Source of the DNA: Rhodanobacter sp. ANJX3
Lineage (GTDB): Bacteria > Pseudomonadota > Gammaproteobacteria > Xanthomonadales > Rhodanobacteraceae
Assembly: GCF_014200755.1 (NCBI RefSeq)
Contig: NZ_JACHCM010000002.1
Location: 744,001-808,000 of the forward strand
Length of the DNA: 64,000 nucleotides
Reading direction: 5' to 3'
Shown here: positions 53,444 through 61,838 of the stretch, piece by piece
How positions within the stretch are numbered: the first letter of the stretch is position 1
Layout: every line of letters begins with the position of its first letter
Position numbers and translations under genes: made by a program
Notes under the pieces: model-generated
What the model was told of the DNA's origin: nothing
What the model saw: the letters and a program-made list of their open reading frames with translations, nothing else
Database searches by the model: none

Positions 53444-54562
53444 ATGAGTCAGGACACCCTCAAAGAACGCGCCAGCGCCCTGCTCGAACTGGCCGATATC
53501 CGGCTCAACGGCAATCGCCCCACCGATCTGCGCGTGCACGACGAACGTCTCTACGCCCGCGTGTTCGCGCACGGATCGCTGGGACTGGGCGAGTCGTACA
53601 TGGACGGCTGGTGGGATGCCGATGATCTGCCGGCGCTCTGCACCCGCCTGCTGACGGCCGGGCTGGATCAGGAACTCAAGACACTCGACACCCTGCTGGC
53701 ACATCTGAAGGCACGCTTCCTCAATCTGCAGCGCGGCGAGCGCGCGTTCGAGGTCGGCAAGGTGCACTACGACCTCGGCAACGATCTGTTCCACGCCATG
53801 CTGGGCAAGCGGATGGTCTACTCCTGCGGCTACTGGGCGGCCAGCGACAATCTCGATGACGCGCAGGCCGCCAAGCTCGACCTGATCTGCCGCAAGCTGC
53901 AGCTCAAGCCAGGCCAACGCGTACTCGACATCGGCTGCGGCTGGGGTGAGGCACTGAAGTACGCCGCGGAGCATTACGGCGTCGCCGGCGTCGGCGTCAC
54001 CATTTCGCAGGAACAGGCCGAGTACGCGCGCCAGCTGTGTGCTGGCCTGCCGGTGGAGATTCGCCTGCAGGACTACCGCGAGGTCGACGAACGCTACGAC
54101 GCGGTGTACTCGATCGGCATGTTCGAACACGTCGGCCGCCGAAACTACCGCACCTACTTCGAGACCGTGCGCCGCTGCCTGAAAGACGATGGCCTGTCGT
54201 TGCTGCACACCATCGGCAGCAACGGCGCGCCGGCACAAACCGATCCGTGGATCGAAAAATACATTTTTCCCAATTCGATGATTCCGGCCGCCAGCGAAGT
54301 CAGCGCCGCGCTGGAGGATCTTTTCGTCGTCGAGGACTGGCACAACTTCGGCACCGATTACGACCGCACACTGACGGCCTGGCGCGACAATATCGAAGTC
54401 GCGTGGCCCACCCTGCCGACCAGCTACGACGAACGCTTCCGCCGCATGTGGCGCTATTACCTGGCCGTATCCGCCGCGGTATTCCGCAGCCGCCGCGATC
54501 AGCTGTGGCAACTCACGCTGAGCCCGCACGGGGTGGTCGGTGGCTATCGGGTACCGCGCTGA
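53444..54562 (+). CDS. cfa: cyclopropane-fatty-acyl-phospholipid synthase
   Basis: 372 residues. SAM motif VLDIGCGWGEALKYAAEHYGV, the family motifs GESYMDGWWDADDLPALCTRLL, HYDLGNDLFHAMLGKRMVYSCGYW and FEHVGRRNY, and near the end the catalytic WHNFGTDYDRTL. It methylenates cis double bonds of membrane lipids and is usually induced at stationary phase. Cytoplasmic face of the membrane. Confidence 0.94.
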   Translation: MSQDTLKERASALLELADIRLNGNRPTDLRVHDERLYARVFAHGSLGLGESYMDGWWDADDLPALCTRLLTAGLDQELKTLDTLLAHLKARFLNLQRGERAFEVGKVHYDLGNDLFHAMLGKRMVYSCGYWAASDNLDDAQAAKLDLICRKLQLKPGQRVLDIGCGWGEALKYAAEHYGVAGVGVTISQEQAEYARQLCAGLPVEIRLQDYREVDERYDAVYSIGMFEHVGRRNYRTYFETVRRCLKDDGLSLLHTIGSNGAPAQTDPWIEKYIFPNSMIPAASEVSAALEDLFVVEDWHNFGTDYDRTLTAWRDNIEVAWPTLPTSYDERFRRMWRYYLAVSAAVFRSRRDQLWQLTLSPHGVVGGYRVPR

Positions 54563-54649
54563 ACGAATGTGCGCGTGACTTGAGGCACATCCGGGCGTGC
54601 ACTCAATCACCTAACCTCGTGTCGTCATCGGGACAGGGAGGAGGCGGAC

Positions 54650-55381
54650 GTGGCATCAGACAAGCGCATCGCGCGGGCCGCGGGCCTGCTGTACCTGATT
54701 GTTGTGATAGCCGGCATGTTCAGCCTGGTCTATGTGCCCTCGCATATCGACACGCATACCGATGCGCAGACTACGGCCGCCCACATCACTGCCTCGGCAT
54801 CGCTGTTTCGCTGGGGCGCGCTGAGCGAGTTGCTCATGGTGCTGGCGTTCCTGCTGCTGCCCTTTGCCCTTTACCGACTGCTGCATTCGGTGAACAGAAA
54901 CGCCGCGGTAATGATGGTGGTACTGGTTGCCGTGAGCGTGCCGATCTCGATCATCAATGTGATGCACAAGCTGGATGTCCTGTCGCTGCTCGGCGGCGGT
55001 GCGATGTCGCAGATACTCTCCGGCGAGCAGTTGAATGCGGCCGTGATGATGCATCTCCTGGCCTACCGCAACGGCATGCTCGTCTCTGAAATTTTCTCGG
55101 GGCTATGGCTGCTGCCATTCGGTTATCTGGTCTTCCGCTCGACCTTTCTTCCACGGACTCTCGGTGCATTGCTGATACTGGGCGGCGTCGGCTACCTCAT
55201 CGACTTCTGCGCAAGCCTTCTGCTGCCCGGCTACGGCAAAACCACGCTCGCCGATTTCATCCTGATCCCGGCGAGCGTCGGAGAAATCGGTATCTGCCTG
55301 TGGCTGATCATCATCGGCACCAAGCAGCGAGCACGCCAGCAGATCTATCCGGTCACGAGCCAACAACGGAGAAGCGCATGA
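54650..55381 (+). CDS. DUF4386 family membrane protein
   Basis: 243 residues, GTG start at 54650 with GGAGG upstream. Six or so membrane helices; the opening KRIARAAGLLYLIVVIAGMFSLVYVPS and the YRNGMLVSEIFSGLWLLPFGYLVFRS segment are typical. Unknown role. Its stop overlaps the next start (ATGA). Confidence 0.85.
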   Translation: MASDKRIARAAGLLYLIVVIAGMFSLVYVPSHIDTHTDAQTTAAHITASASLFRWGALSELLMVLAFLLLPFALYRLLHSVNRNAAVMMVVLVAVSVPISIINVMHKLDVLSLLGGGAMSQILSGEQLNAAVMMHLLAYRNGMLVSEIFSGLWLLPFGYLVFRSTFLPRTLGALLILGGVGYLIDFCASLLLPGYGKTTLADFILIPASVGEIGICLWLIIIGTKQRARQQIYPVTSQQRRSA

Positions 55382-55827
55382 ATCGTCGCGCAGGCAGCGG
55401 CACACTGGAAGATTTTCAGGTGCCGGTAAAAGTGAAGCTCTCCGCACTGTGGACGGCCGTGATGTTCTGCTACGTATACGGCGACTATTTCGGCCTTTAC
55501 GTACCGGGACAGCTGCAAGGCATGCTGGCGGGAAAGATGGGGCCGCTCGGTCCAACGACGCAGGGCGTGCTGCTTGGAACCAGCATCATGCTGGCCATAC
55601 CTGGCGTGATGGTGTTCCTGTCGCTGGCGTTGAAGCCCGCCGTGAGTCGCTGGGCCAATCTCGCCATGGGTACGCTCTATACGCTCATCATGCTCGCTAC
55701 GATGCCCGGCGCCTGGACGTTTTATATTTTCTTCGGCGTCGTCGAGGTGATGCTCACCACGCTGGTCGTCTGGCACGCGTGGCGCTGGCCTCGACAGGTC
55801 CCGAAGTTCTCGCCATCAGGGGATTGA
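55378..55827 (+). CDS. small membrane protein (DUF6326-like)
   Basis: 149 residues, four membrane helices, coupled to the DUF4386 gene. The start VPVKVKLSALWTAVMFCYVYGDYFGLYVPGQLQGMLAG resembles the DUF6326 group often found beside DUF4386. Function unknown. Confidence 0.75.
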   Translation: MNRRAGSGTLEDFQVPVKVKLSALWTAVMFCYVYGDYFGLYVPGQLQGMLAGKMGPLGPTTQGVLLGTSIMLAIPGVMVFLSLALKPAVSRWANLAMGTLYTLIMLATMPGAWTFYIFFGVVEVMLTTLVVWHAWRWPRQVPKFSPSGD

Positions 55828-55859
55828 GTTCGCCCACTGCTTGCAACGACACTGCAGGC

Positions 55860-56732
55860 ATGAAGATTACCCTTTCAGCCCGCCTGCTCACCGCCCTTGT
55901 CACGACGCTTTTCAGCATTCCGGCTTTTGCGCGGCCGGTGCTGTGGGAAGTGAAAAGCGCGCAGGCCACAGTCTATCTTTTCGGCACCGTGCACCTGCTG
56001 CCGACCGATACCGACTGGCACTACCCCGCGCTGGACAAGGCGCTGGCCGCCAGCGACTCGCTCACCATCGAGCTGACCGACGACGATCAGGCGCATATGC
56101 AGGCGCTGGTGATGCAGTACGGCATCGACCCGTCGCACCCTCTGTCGGATCAGCTGACCGCAGCCGAAAACGCCACCCTGGCGAAAGCCGCGCAGACCGC
56201 CGATATACCCGGCGGGGAACAGACCCTGAACATCATGCGGCCGTGGCTGGCCGCGCTCACGCTCACCGTCGCGCCGCTGATCAAGGCCGGCCTCGATCCG
56301 GCGCACGGCGTGGACAAGCTGCTGCAGGCCGAGATGATCAAGGCCGGCAAGCCGGTCAACGGACTGGAAACTTCCGAGCAGCAGATCGGCTTTCTGGCCA
56401 ACCTGCCGCAGCCGCTGCAGCTGGATTTTCTGCGCGACACGCTGCACGACGTCGACAAGGACAGCAGCGAACTGACCGGCCTGGTAACCGCTTGGAAAAA
56501 CGGCGACACCGATGCCATCGCCCACTTCGAAGACGACGACGTGCGCAAGGAATCGCCCGATCTTTACAAGACGCTGATCGTCGATCGCAACAAAGCCTGG
56601 GCCACGAAAATCGCGGCGCTGCTGCAGCACCCCGGCACCGTATTCGTTGCCGTCGGCGCCGCCCATCTGGCCGGCCCGGACAGCGTGCAGGTGCAGCTGA
56701 AGTCGCTGGGCATTACCACCGAGCGTGAGTAG
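55860..56732 (+). CDS. TraB/GumN family protein
   Basis: 290 residues from ATG 55860, with a signal peptide ending PAFARPV. The GumN/TraB pattern is clear: LWEVKSAQATVYLFGTVHLLPTDTDWHYPALDKALAASDSLTIEL, GLETSEQQIGFL, and the end VFVAVGAAHLAGPDSVQVQLKSLG. The GxxH and late AAHL motifs are thought to form a metal site. GumN lies beside xanthan genes in Xanthomonas, but no polysaccharide genes are here. Role unknown. Confidence 0.88.
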   Translation: MKITLSARLLTALVTTLFSIPAFARPVLWEVKSAQATVYLFGTVHLLPTDTDWHYPALDKALAASDSLTIELTDDDQAHMQALVMQYGIDPSHPLSDQLTAAENATLAKAAQTADIPGGEQTLNIMRPWLAALTLTVAPLIKAGLDPAHGVDKLLQAEMIKAGKPVNGLETSEQQIGFLANLPQPLQLDFLRDTLHDVDKDSSELTGLVTAWKNGDTDAIAHFEDDDVRKESPDLYKTLIVDRNKAWATKIAALLQHPGTVFVAVGAAHLAGPDSVQVQLKSLGITTERE

Positions 56733-56736
56733 AGAA

Positions 56737-57393
56737 ATGTCGACGGGCCGGCTGCTCCTATGCCGCTGCGTGGCCTTCAGCAGCCTGCTCGCCGCATCGA
56801 TTTCCGCTTCGGAGCCGCCCCACCCTGCGCGCGACGTCGAAAAAATGCAGTTGATAGAGATCAACAACGGCCTCAACGCGATCGATATCGAGGGCGACGA
56901 CAGTAGTGGGCTGGTGTTTCAGGCGCATCGTGAAAATTACAACGCACACAGTTTTGAACACGTCACCTTCTATCATCGGGAAACCAGCGCCGAAAACCCC
57001 TCGATAAACTCCGACAAGCCCGTATGGAGCGTCATTCCATTCTTCTCGGGAGAGCTCAAGGAGAAAGACTCGCTGGAGACCGTGCAAGGAGCCGATTGCA
57101 GGCTCCGCGACTGGGTTGTGCTACGAAAGCGCGGGGAGAAGCGGGCACCGCTCACCGTGATCGTCGCGGACCGGGATTTCGGCAAAACGTACGTCGACAA
57201 GAGACTCGTCACTTTTTCGGTCTATCGACTGGTAAGCAATCGAGACGAGTCGCCGGGGTTCCCGGCCCTGTATTTCTCGCAGGTGGATCAGTTCCAGAGC
57301 AAGCAGACCTATTGCGATGCCGACGTCGCCCTCCGCCATGAGCTAGGCCTGAAACTGAAATTTCCTCTCGAAAGGAACGGCATCGACGAGTGA
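56737..57393 (+). CDS. exported protein resembling CarG (carbapenem self-resistance) family
   Basis: 218 residues from ATG 56737 (a GTG at 56725 overlaps the previous stop). A signal peptide ends near SISASEP. The segment EINNGLNAIDIEGDDSSGLVFQAHRENYNAHSFEHVTFYHRE follows the CarG-type pattern as I remember it. Only three mature cysteines or so, and no catalytic motif. The match to CarG is from memory and should be taken as tentative. Probably in a unit with the TraB/GumN gene. Confidence 0.55.
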   Translation: MSTGRLLLCRCVAFSSLLAASISASEPPHPARDVEKMQLIEINNGLNAIDIEGDDSSGLVFQAHRENYNAHSFEHVTFYHRETSAENPSINSDKPVWSVIPFFSGELKEKDSLETVQGADCRLRDWVVLRKRGEKRAPLTVIVADRDFGKTYVDKRLVTFSVYRLVSNRDESPGFPALYFSQVDQFQSKQTYCDADVALRHELGLKLKFPLERNGIDE

Positions 57394-57475
57394 TCCGTTA
57401 CCCGCCCACCCCCACTTTCTGGCACCATCGTCCGGCTGATCGCGCCATTCGCGCGCCACTGATTGATGGCATCAC

Positions 57476-59716
57476 ATGAACCTGCAAGCCAATTACGAAC
57501 AGATCCCCCTCAAGGAATACGCCGAGCGGGCCTACCTCGACTATTCCATGTACGTGGTGCTGGACCGCGCCCTGCCCTTCGTCGGCGACGGCCTGAAACC
57601 GGTACAGCGGCGCATCATCTACGCGATGAGCGAGCTCGGCCTGGCGGCCACCGCCAAGCCGAAGAAATCCGCGCGCACCATCGGCGACGTGATCGGTAAA
57701 TTCCATCCGCACGGCGACAGCTCCTGCTACGAAGCGATGGTGTTGATGGCCCAGCCGTTCTCGTATCGCTATCCGCTGGTCGACGGCCAGGGCAACTTCG
57801 GCTCGCCGGACGATCCGAAAAGCTTCGCCGCGATGCGCTATACCGAATCGCGCCTGAGCCCGATTGCCGAGGCGCTGCTGGGCGAACTGGGCCAGGGTAC
57901 GGTCGACTGGGTCCCGAACTTCGACGGCACCATGGAGGAACCCAGCTGGCTCCCCTCGCGCGTGCCGCACGTGCTGCTCAACGGCTCGATGGGCATTGCC
58001 GTGGGCATGGCCACCGACATCCCGCCGCACAATCTGCGCGAGCTGGCCAGCGCCTGCATCCGCCTGCTGGACGACCCGGACGCCACCGTGGCCGACCTGT
58101 TCGAGCACGTGCGCGGCCCGGACTACCCGACCGAGGCGGAGATCATCACCCCGCGCGCCGACCTGCTGACGATGTACCAGACCGGCGGCGGCTCGGTGCG
58201 CGCCCGCGCGGTGTACCAGCGCGAGGAGGGCAACGTCGTCATCACCGCGCTGCCGCACCAGGTCAGCCCGTCGAAGATCCTCGAGCAGATCGCCGCACAG
58301 ATGCGCGCCAAAAAGCTGCCGATGATCGAGGATCTGCGCGACGAGTCCGATCATGAAAACCCGACACGCTTGGTGATCGTGCCACGCTCCAATCGCGTCG
58401 ATGCCGACGAGATGATGCAGCACCTGTTCGCCACCACCGATCTGGAAAAGAGCTTCCGCGTCAATCTCAACATGATCGGCCTGGACGGTCGTCCGCAGGT
58501 CAAGGACCTCAAGCGCATCCTCAGCGAGTGGCTGGTGTTCCGCACCAGTACGGTCACGCGCCGGCTCGAGCATCGGCTGGCCAAGGTCGAGCGCCGCCTG
58601 CACCTGCTGGAAGGCCTGCGCATCGCCTACCTCAACCTCGATGAAGTGATACGCATCGTGCGCACCGAGGACGAGCCCAAAGACGTGCTGATGGCGCGCT
58701 TCAAGCTCAGCGAGGAGCAGACCGACTACATTCTCGAAACCCGCCTGCGCCAGCTGGCCCGGCTCGAGGAGATGAAGATCACCGCCGAGCGCGACCAGCT
58801 CGAAGAGGAGCGCGCCAAAATCAACGTGCTGCTGAAGTCCCCAGCCAAACTCAAGAGCCTGATCAAGGACGAGCTGCGCGCCGACGCCGCCAAGTTCGGC
58901 GACGACCGCCGCTCGCCGCTGGTACAGCGCGGCGCCGCCCAGGCGCTGGACGAAAGCGCGCTGGTGGTCAGCGAACCGGTCACGGTGGTGCTGAGCCAGA
59001 AAGGCTGGGCGCGTGCCGCCAAGGGCCACGACATCGATGCCGAGGGCTTGAACTATCGCGACGGTGACGGCCTGCTGGCCTTCGTCAAGGCACGCACCAC
59101 GCAGCAGGTGGCGTTTATCGACTCCACCGGCCGCAGCTATTCCACGCCGGCGCACACGCTGCCGTCGGCACGCGGCAACGGCGAACCGCTGACCGGGCGC
59201 TTCAGCCCGGCCGGCGGCGCCAGCTTCGACGCGGTGATTGCCGGCGACAACGACACCCGCCTGATCATCGCCAGCGATTTCGGCTACGGTTTCGTCACCC
59301 GCTTCGAATCGCTCACCGGCCGCAACAAGGCCGGCAAGCAGATCATCAGCCTGACCGACAAGGCCAAGGTACTAGCACCGCAAATCAGCGCCGACCCCGC
59401 GCGCGATCGCGTCGTCGTGGTGACCACCGAAGGGCATCTGCTGATGTTCTCGGTCGCCGAGCTGCCCGAGCTGGACAAGGGCAAGGGCAACAAGCTGATC
59501 GAAATCCCCAAGGCCAAGCTGACCTCCGGCGACGAGCGTGTGGCCGGTGTGGCCGTGGTCGGCGAGGGCAAGGGTGAGATCACCCTTTACGCCGGTCAGC
59601 GTAAACTCACGCTCAAGTGGTCGGATCTGGTCGAGTACGGCGGCAATCGCGCCACGCGTGGCGGCCTATTGCCGCGCGGGCTGCGTCGGGTCGAGCGGAT
59701 CGAGACCACGGGTTAA
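57476..59716 (+). CDS. parC: DNA topoisomerase IV subunit A
   Basis: 746 residues, the size of ParC. Catalytic Tyr122 in [10 protein letters not shown], preceded by Arg121. The quinolone region [12 protein letters not shown] has Ser82 and Glu86, equal to Ser80 and Glu84 of E. coli, so no classical quinolone resistance change is present. C-terminal strands form the DNA-wrapping propeller. It decatenates daughter chromosomes with ParE, which is not in the window. GyrA is excluded by the N-terminal sequence and short C-terminal part. Confidence 0.95.
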   Translation: MNLQANYEQIPLKEYAERAYLDYSMYVVLDRALPFVGDGLKPVQRRIIYAMSELGLAATAKPKKSARTIGDVIGKFHPHGDSSCYEAMVLMAQPFSYRYPLVDGQGNFGSPDDPKSFAAMRYTESRLSPIAEALLGELGQGTVDWVPNFDGTMEEPSWLPSRVPHVLLNGSMGIAVGMATDIPPHNLRELASACIRLLDDPDATVADLFEHVRGPDYPTEAEIITPRADLLTMYQTGGGSVRARAVYQREEGNVVITALPHQVSPSKILEQIAAQMRAKKLPMIEDLRDESDHENPTRLVIVPRSNRVDADEMMQHLFATTDLEKSFRVNLNMIGLDGRPQVKDLKRILSEWLVFRTSTVTRRLEHRLAKVERRLHLLEGLRIAYLNLDEVIRIVRTEDEPKDVLMARFKLSEEQTDYILETRLRQLARLEEMKITAERDQLEEERAKINVLLKSPAKLKSLIKDELRADAAKFGDDRRSPLVQRGAAQALDESALVVSEPVTVVLSQKGWARAAKGHDIDAEGLNYRDGDGLLAFVKARTTQQVAFIDSTGRSYSTPAHTLPSARGNGEPLTGRFSPAGGASFDAVIAGDNDTRLIIASDFGYGFVTRFESLTGRNKAGKQIISLTDKAKVLAPQISADPARDRVVVVTTEGHLLMFSVAELPELDKGKGNKLIEIPKAKLTSGDERVAGVAVVGEGKGEITLYAGQRKLTLKWSDLVEYGGNRATRGGLLPRGLRRVERIETTG

Positions 59717-59830
59717 GCGACAGCGGACGGAACAGCGGCAGGAACTTCCTGCCGCGCCGCGCTTTCCAACATAGATGTGTACACGTTTAGCCAGCCGGCG
59801 CGTTGTACCCGTCATGCCCCCGGAGCTCGT

Positions 59831-60379
59831 ATGAACGTCAAGCCATTATTCCTAGCCTCGGCCATCGGCCTGCTGGCCAGCTCCGCCTGGGCACAATCGT
59901 CCACCCAGCCGCTCAACCTGAAGCTACCCGCCAATCTGCCCGCCTCCAGCAGCACCGCTGCAGCGCCCGTCTCCAGCGCCTCCTCGGCATCCAGGCCCGC
60001 GCCGTCCAACGTGTCGGCTGCGGCCACTGCCGGCCGCAACGGCAGCGCAAACAGCGTTTCCGCCGCGAACAACCCGCCCATCAGCACCACACCCGGCGTC
60101 TACTACGGCGACACCAGCGGTCGTCTGGGCGACAACGACACGGCCGACAGCCAGCGTTGCGACGACTCCAAGTACGACAAGGCGCAGGTTCACGGCTCTG
60201 TAAGCACCGGTATTGCCAGCGGCAGCCATATGGGCACCAGTACCTACGAAGGCGGCACAATCAACGTGACCAAGGCCTTTGGCGACTGCGACCACCCGTC
60301 CGGCGGCGTCAGCTTCTCGATCAGCGTGGATCAGAGCCACTTCAGCGGCGGGCGCTACGGGAACTACCGCGGCTACTGA
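59831..60379 (+). CDS. hypothetical exported protein, Ser/Ala/Asn-rich
   Basis: 182 residues from ATG 59831 with GGAG upstream. A signal peptide ends ASSAWAQSS. A low-complexity Ser/Ala region (residues about 25-90) precedes a compact part with CDDSKYDKAQVHGSVSTGIASGSHMGTS and a second cysteine in KAFGDCDHPSGGVSFSISVD. The two cysteines could form a disulfide. No family recognised. Confidence 0.7.
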   Translation: MNVKPLFLASAIGLLASSAWAQSSTQPLNLKLPANLPASSSTAAAPVSSASSASRPAPSNVSAAATAGRNGSANSVSAANNPPISTTPGVYYGDTSGRLGDNDTADSQRCDDSKYDKAQVHGSVSTGIASGSHMGTSTYEGGTINVTKAFGDCDHPSGGVSFSISVDQSHFSGGRYGNYRGY

Positions 60380-60406
60380 TCAGGCTGGATCCTCAAGACG
60401 GCACGT

Positions 60407-60907
60407 TTACAGCCGGGTGAACGACCACGACTGCATGCGACCGTCGCGATACGGCATCACGCCGTGGAACGGCCGTGGATCTTCGTCGAATACCAGCGGC
60501 AGAAAATGCCGGTCGCCCTCCCACATCGGTAGCGACATCAGTCGATCGCGCGCCACCCATTCCAGCGTGCCTTCGGCATTGCTTTCGAACGCGGTACCGG
60601 CATAGCCGTCGATCAGAAAAATAAAACCCAGCCAGTCCTCGCCGTTCTTGCCGAAGCCCGGCCAGTTGAGCGTGCCGCGTAACTGCATCGATTCGCAGGT
60701 GATACCGGCCTCCTCGAAAATCTCGCGACGCATGCAGGCGGCGATGTCCTCGCCCGCCTCCATTTTCCCGCCGAGGCCGTTGTATTTGCCCAGATGCTGA
60801 TCGTCCGGCCGCGCGTTGCGGTGGATCATCAGCACCTCGCGGCGATCCGGCGAGAGCACGTAGCCCAGCGTGGCCACGATCGGGGTGTAAGGCATAGGCA
60901 GCGTCAT
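60407..60907 (-). CDS. Nudix hydrolase (MutT/NudG-like)
   Basis: 166 residues from ATG 60907; a second ATG at 60895 is possible. The Nudix box is clear: GLGGKMEAGEDIAACMRREIFEEAGI, with the REIFEEAG core that binds magnesium. The C-terminal part (LPMWEGDRHFLPLVFDEDPRPFHGVMPY) resembles 8-oxo-dGTP diphosphatases of the NUDT1 type. It may clean oxidised nucleotides. Confidence 0.88.
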   Translation of the reverse strand: MTLPMPYTPIVATLGYVLSPDRREVLMIHRNARPDDQHLGKYNGLGGKMEAGEDIAACMRREIFEEAGITCESMQLRGTLNWPGFGKNGEDWLGFIFLIDGYAGTAFESNAEGTLEWVARDRLMSLPMWEGDRHFLPLVFDEDPRPFHGVMPYRDGRMQSWSFTRL

Positions 60908-61016
60908 CGGTAAAACGCCGAGTTTAGCGGCTCGCTGGGCGCCACGCTGCAGCCTGCGCTGAATGACCCGCGCCGGCAGACTTGCGCAGACCCGGCCGGC
61001 CGGCGACCATCGGAGG

Positions 61017-61838
61017 ATGCATGCTCTTTCCTCGACTTTTTTTGCCAAAATGCCAGCCTGCCGTCCCGTGCTGCGCTGGGCACTGTCATCCCTGCTGCTG
61101 GCAAACCTGCTCGGCTGCACCTCGCCGGCACAGGCCGTCGACAGCGGCGAACTGGCGTTCGACGGGCAGACCTATCGCGTCGTGCACATCGACCTGAAAC
61201 GCGAAAAGCTGAGCCTGCACTGGCGCGACCCGCAAACCGCGCAGCCCTTCGGCAGCATCGAAGCGCTGCGCCAGTGGGGCGAGGCGCACGGGCAGCGGCT
61301 GCTGTTCGCCACCAACGCCGGCATTTACGACAGGCAGTCGGCCCCGCTCGGGCTATACGTCGAAAACGGCAAGACGGTGGTGCCGCTGAACCTAAATCAC
61401 GGCAACCCCGCGTCGGGCAATTTTTCGCTGCTGCCCAACGGCGTGTTCGCGATCTACCCCGACGGCCACGCTGCCGTGCGCACCAGCAGCGACTTCAAGG
61501 CCGATGCGCAGCCAGTGCAGTGGGCCAGCCAGTCCGGGCCCATGCTGCTGATCGACGGCAAGCTCAACGAGCAGTTCATCGACGCCTCCGACAGCATGAA
61601 GTGGCGCAGCGGCGTCTGCGTCAAAACGCCCAGCGAAGTCATTTTTGCGGTGAGCGAGACACCGGTGAACTTCCACACGTTTGGACGTCTATTTCGCGAC
61701 GAATTGGGCTGCCGCGACGCGCTGTACCTGGATGGCAGCATTTCGCAGATCTACGTCGACGGCGACGGTTACGCCGGCGCGCCGAACATCATGGTCAAGC
61801 CATACGCAGGCATCTTCGCCGTGTTTGTCGCGCAATGA
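61017..61838 (+). CDS. phosphodiester glycosidase (NAGPA/DUF2233) family lipoprotein
   Basis: 273 residues from ATG 61017; ATG 61050 is possible. The signal ends in the lipobox NLLGC. Domain motifs: VVHIDLKREKLSLHW, LFATNAGIYDRQSAPLGLYVENGKTV, SGPMLLIDGKLNEQF, and DALYLDGSISQIYV. The family cleaves GlcNAc-phosphate diesters in mammals and acts on cell-wall polymers in some bacteria. It overlaps the acylase gene by four bases (ATGA). Confidence 0.87.
   Translation: MHALSSTFFAKMPACRPVLRWALSSLLLANLLGCTSPAQAVDSGELAFDGQTYRVVHIDLKREKLSLHWRDPQTAQPFGSIEALRQWGEAHGQRLLFATNAGIYDRQSAPLGLYVENGKTVVPLNLNHGNPASGNFSLLPNGVFAIYPDGHAAVRTSSDFKADAQPVQWASQSGPMLLIDGKLNEQFIDASDSMKWRSGVCVKTPSEVIFAVSETPVNFHTFGRLFRDELGCRDALYLDGSISQIYVDGDGYAGAPNIMVKPYAGIFAVFVAQ

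Noticed and set aside
57398-59155. 585-codon open frame on the minus strand
   Set aside because: Antisense of parC.
57476-59716. Quinolone-resistance change in parC
   Set aside because: Ser82 and Glu86 are the sensitive residues.
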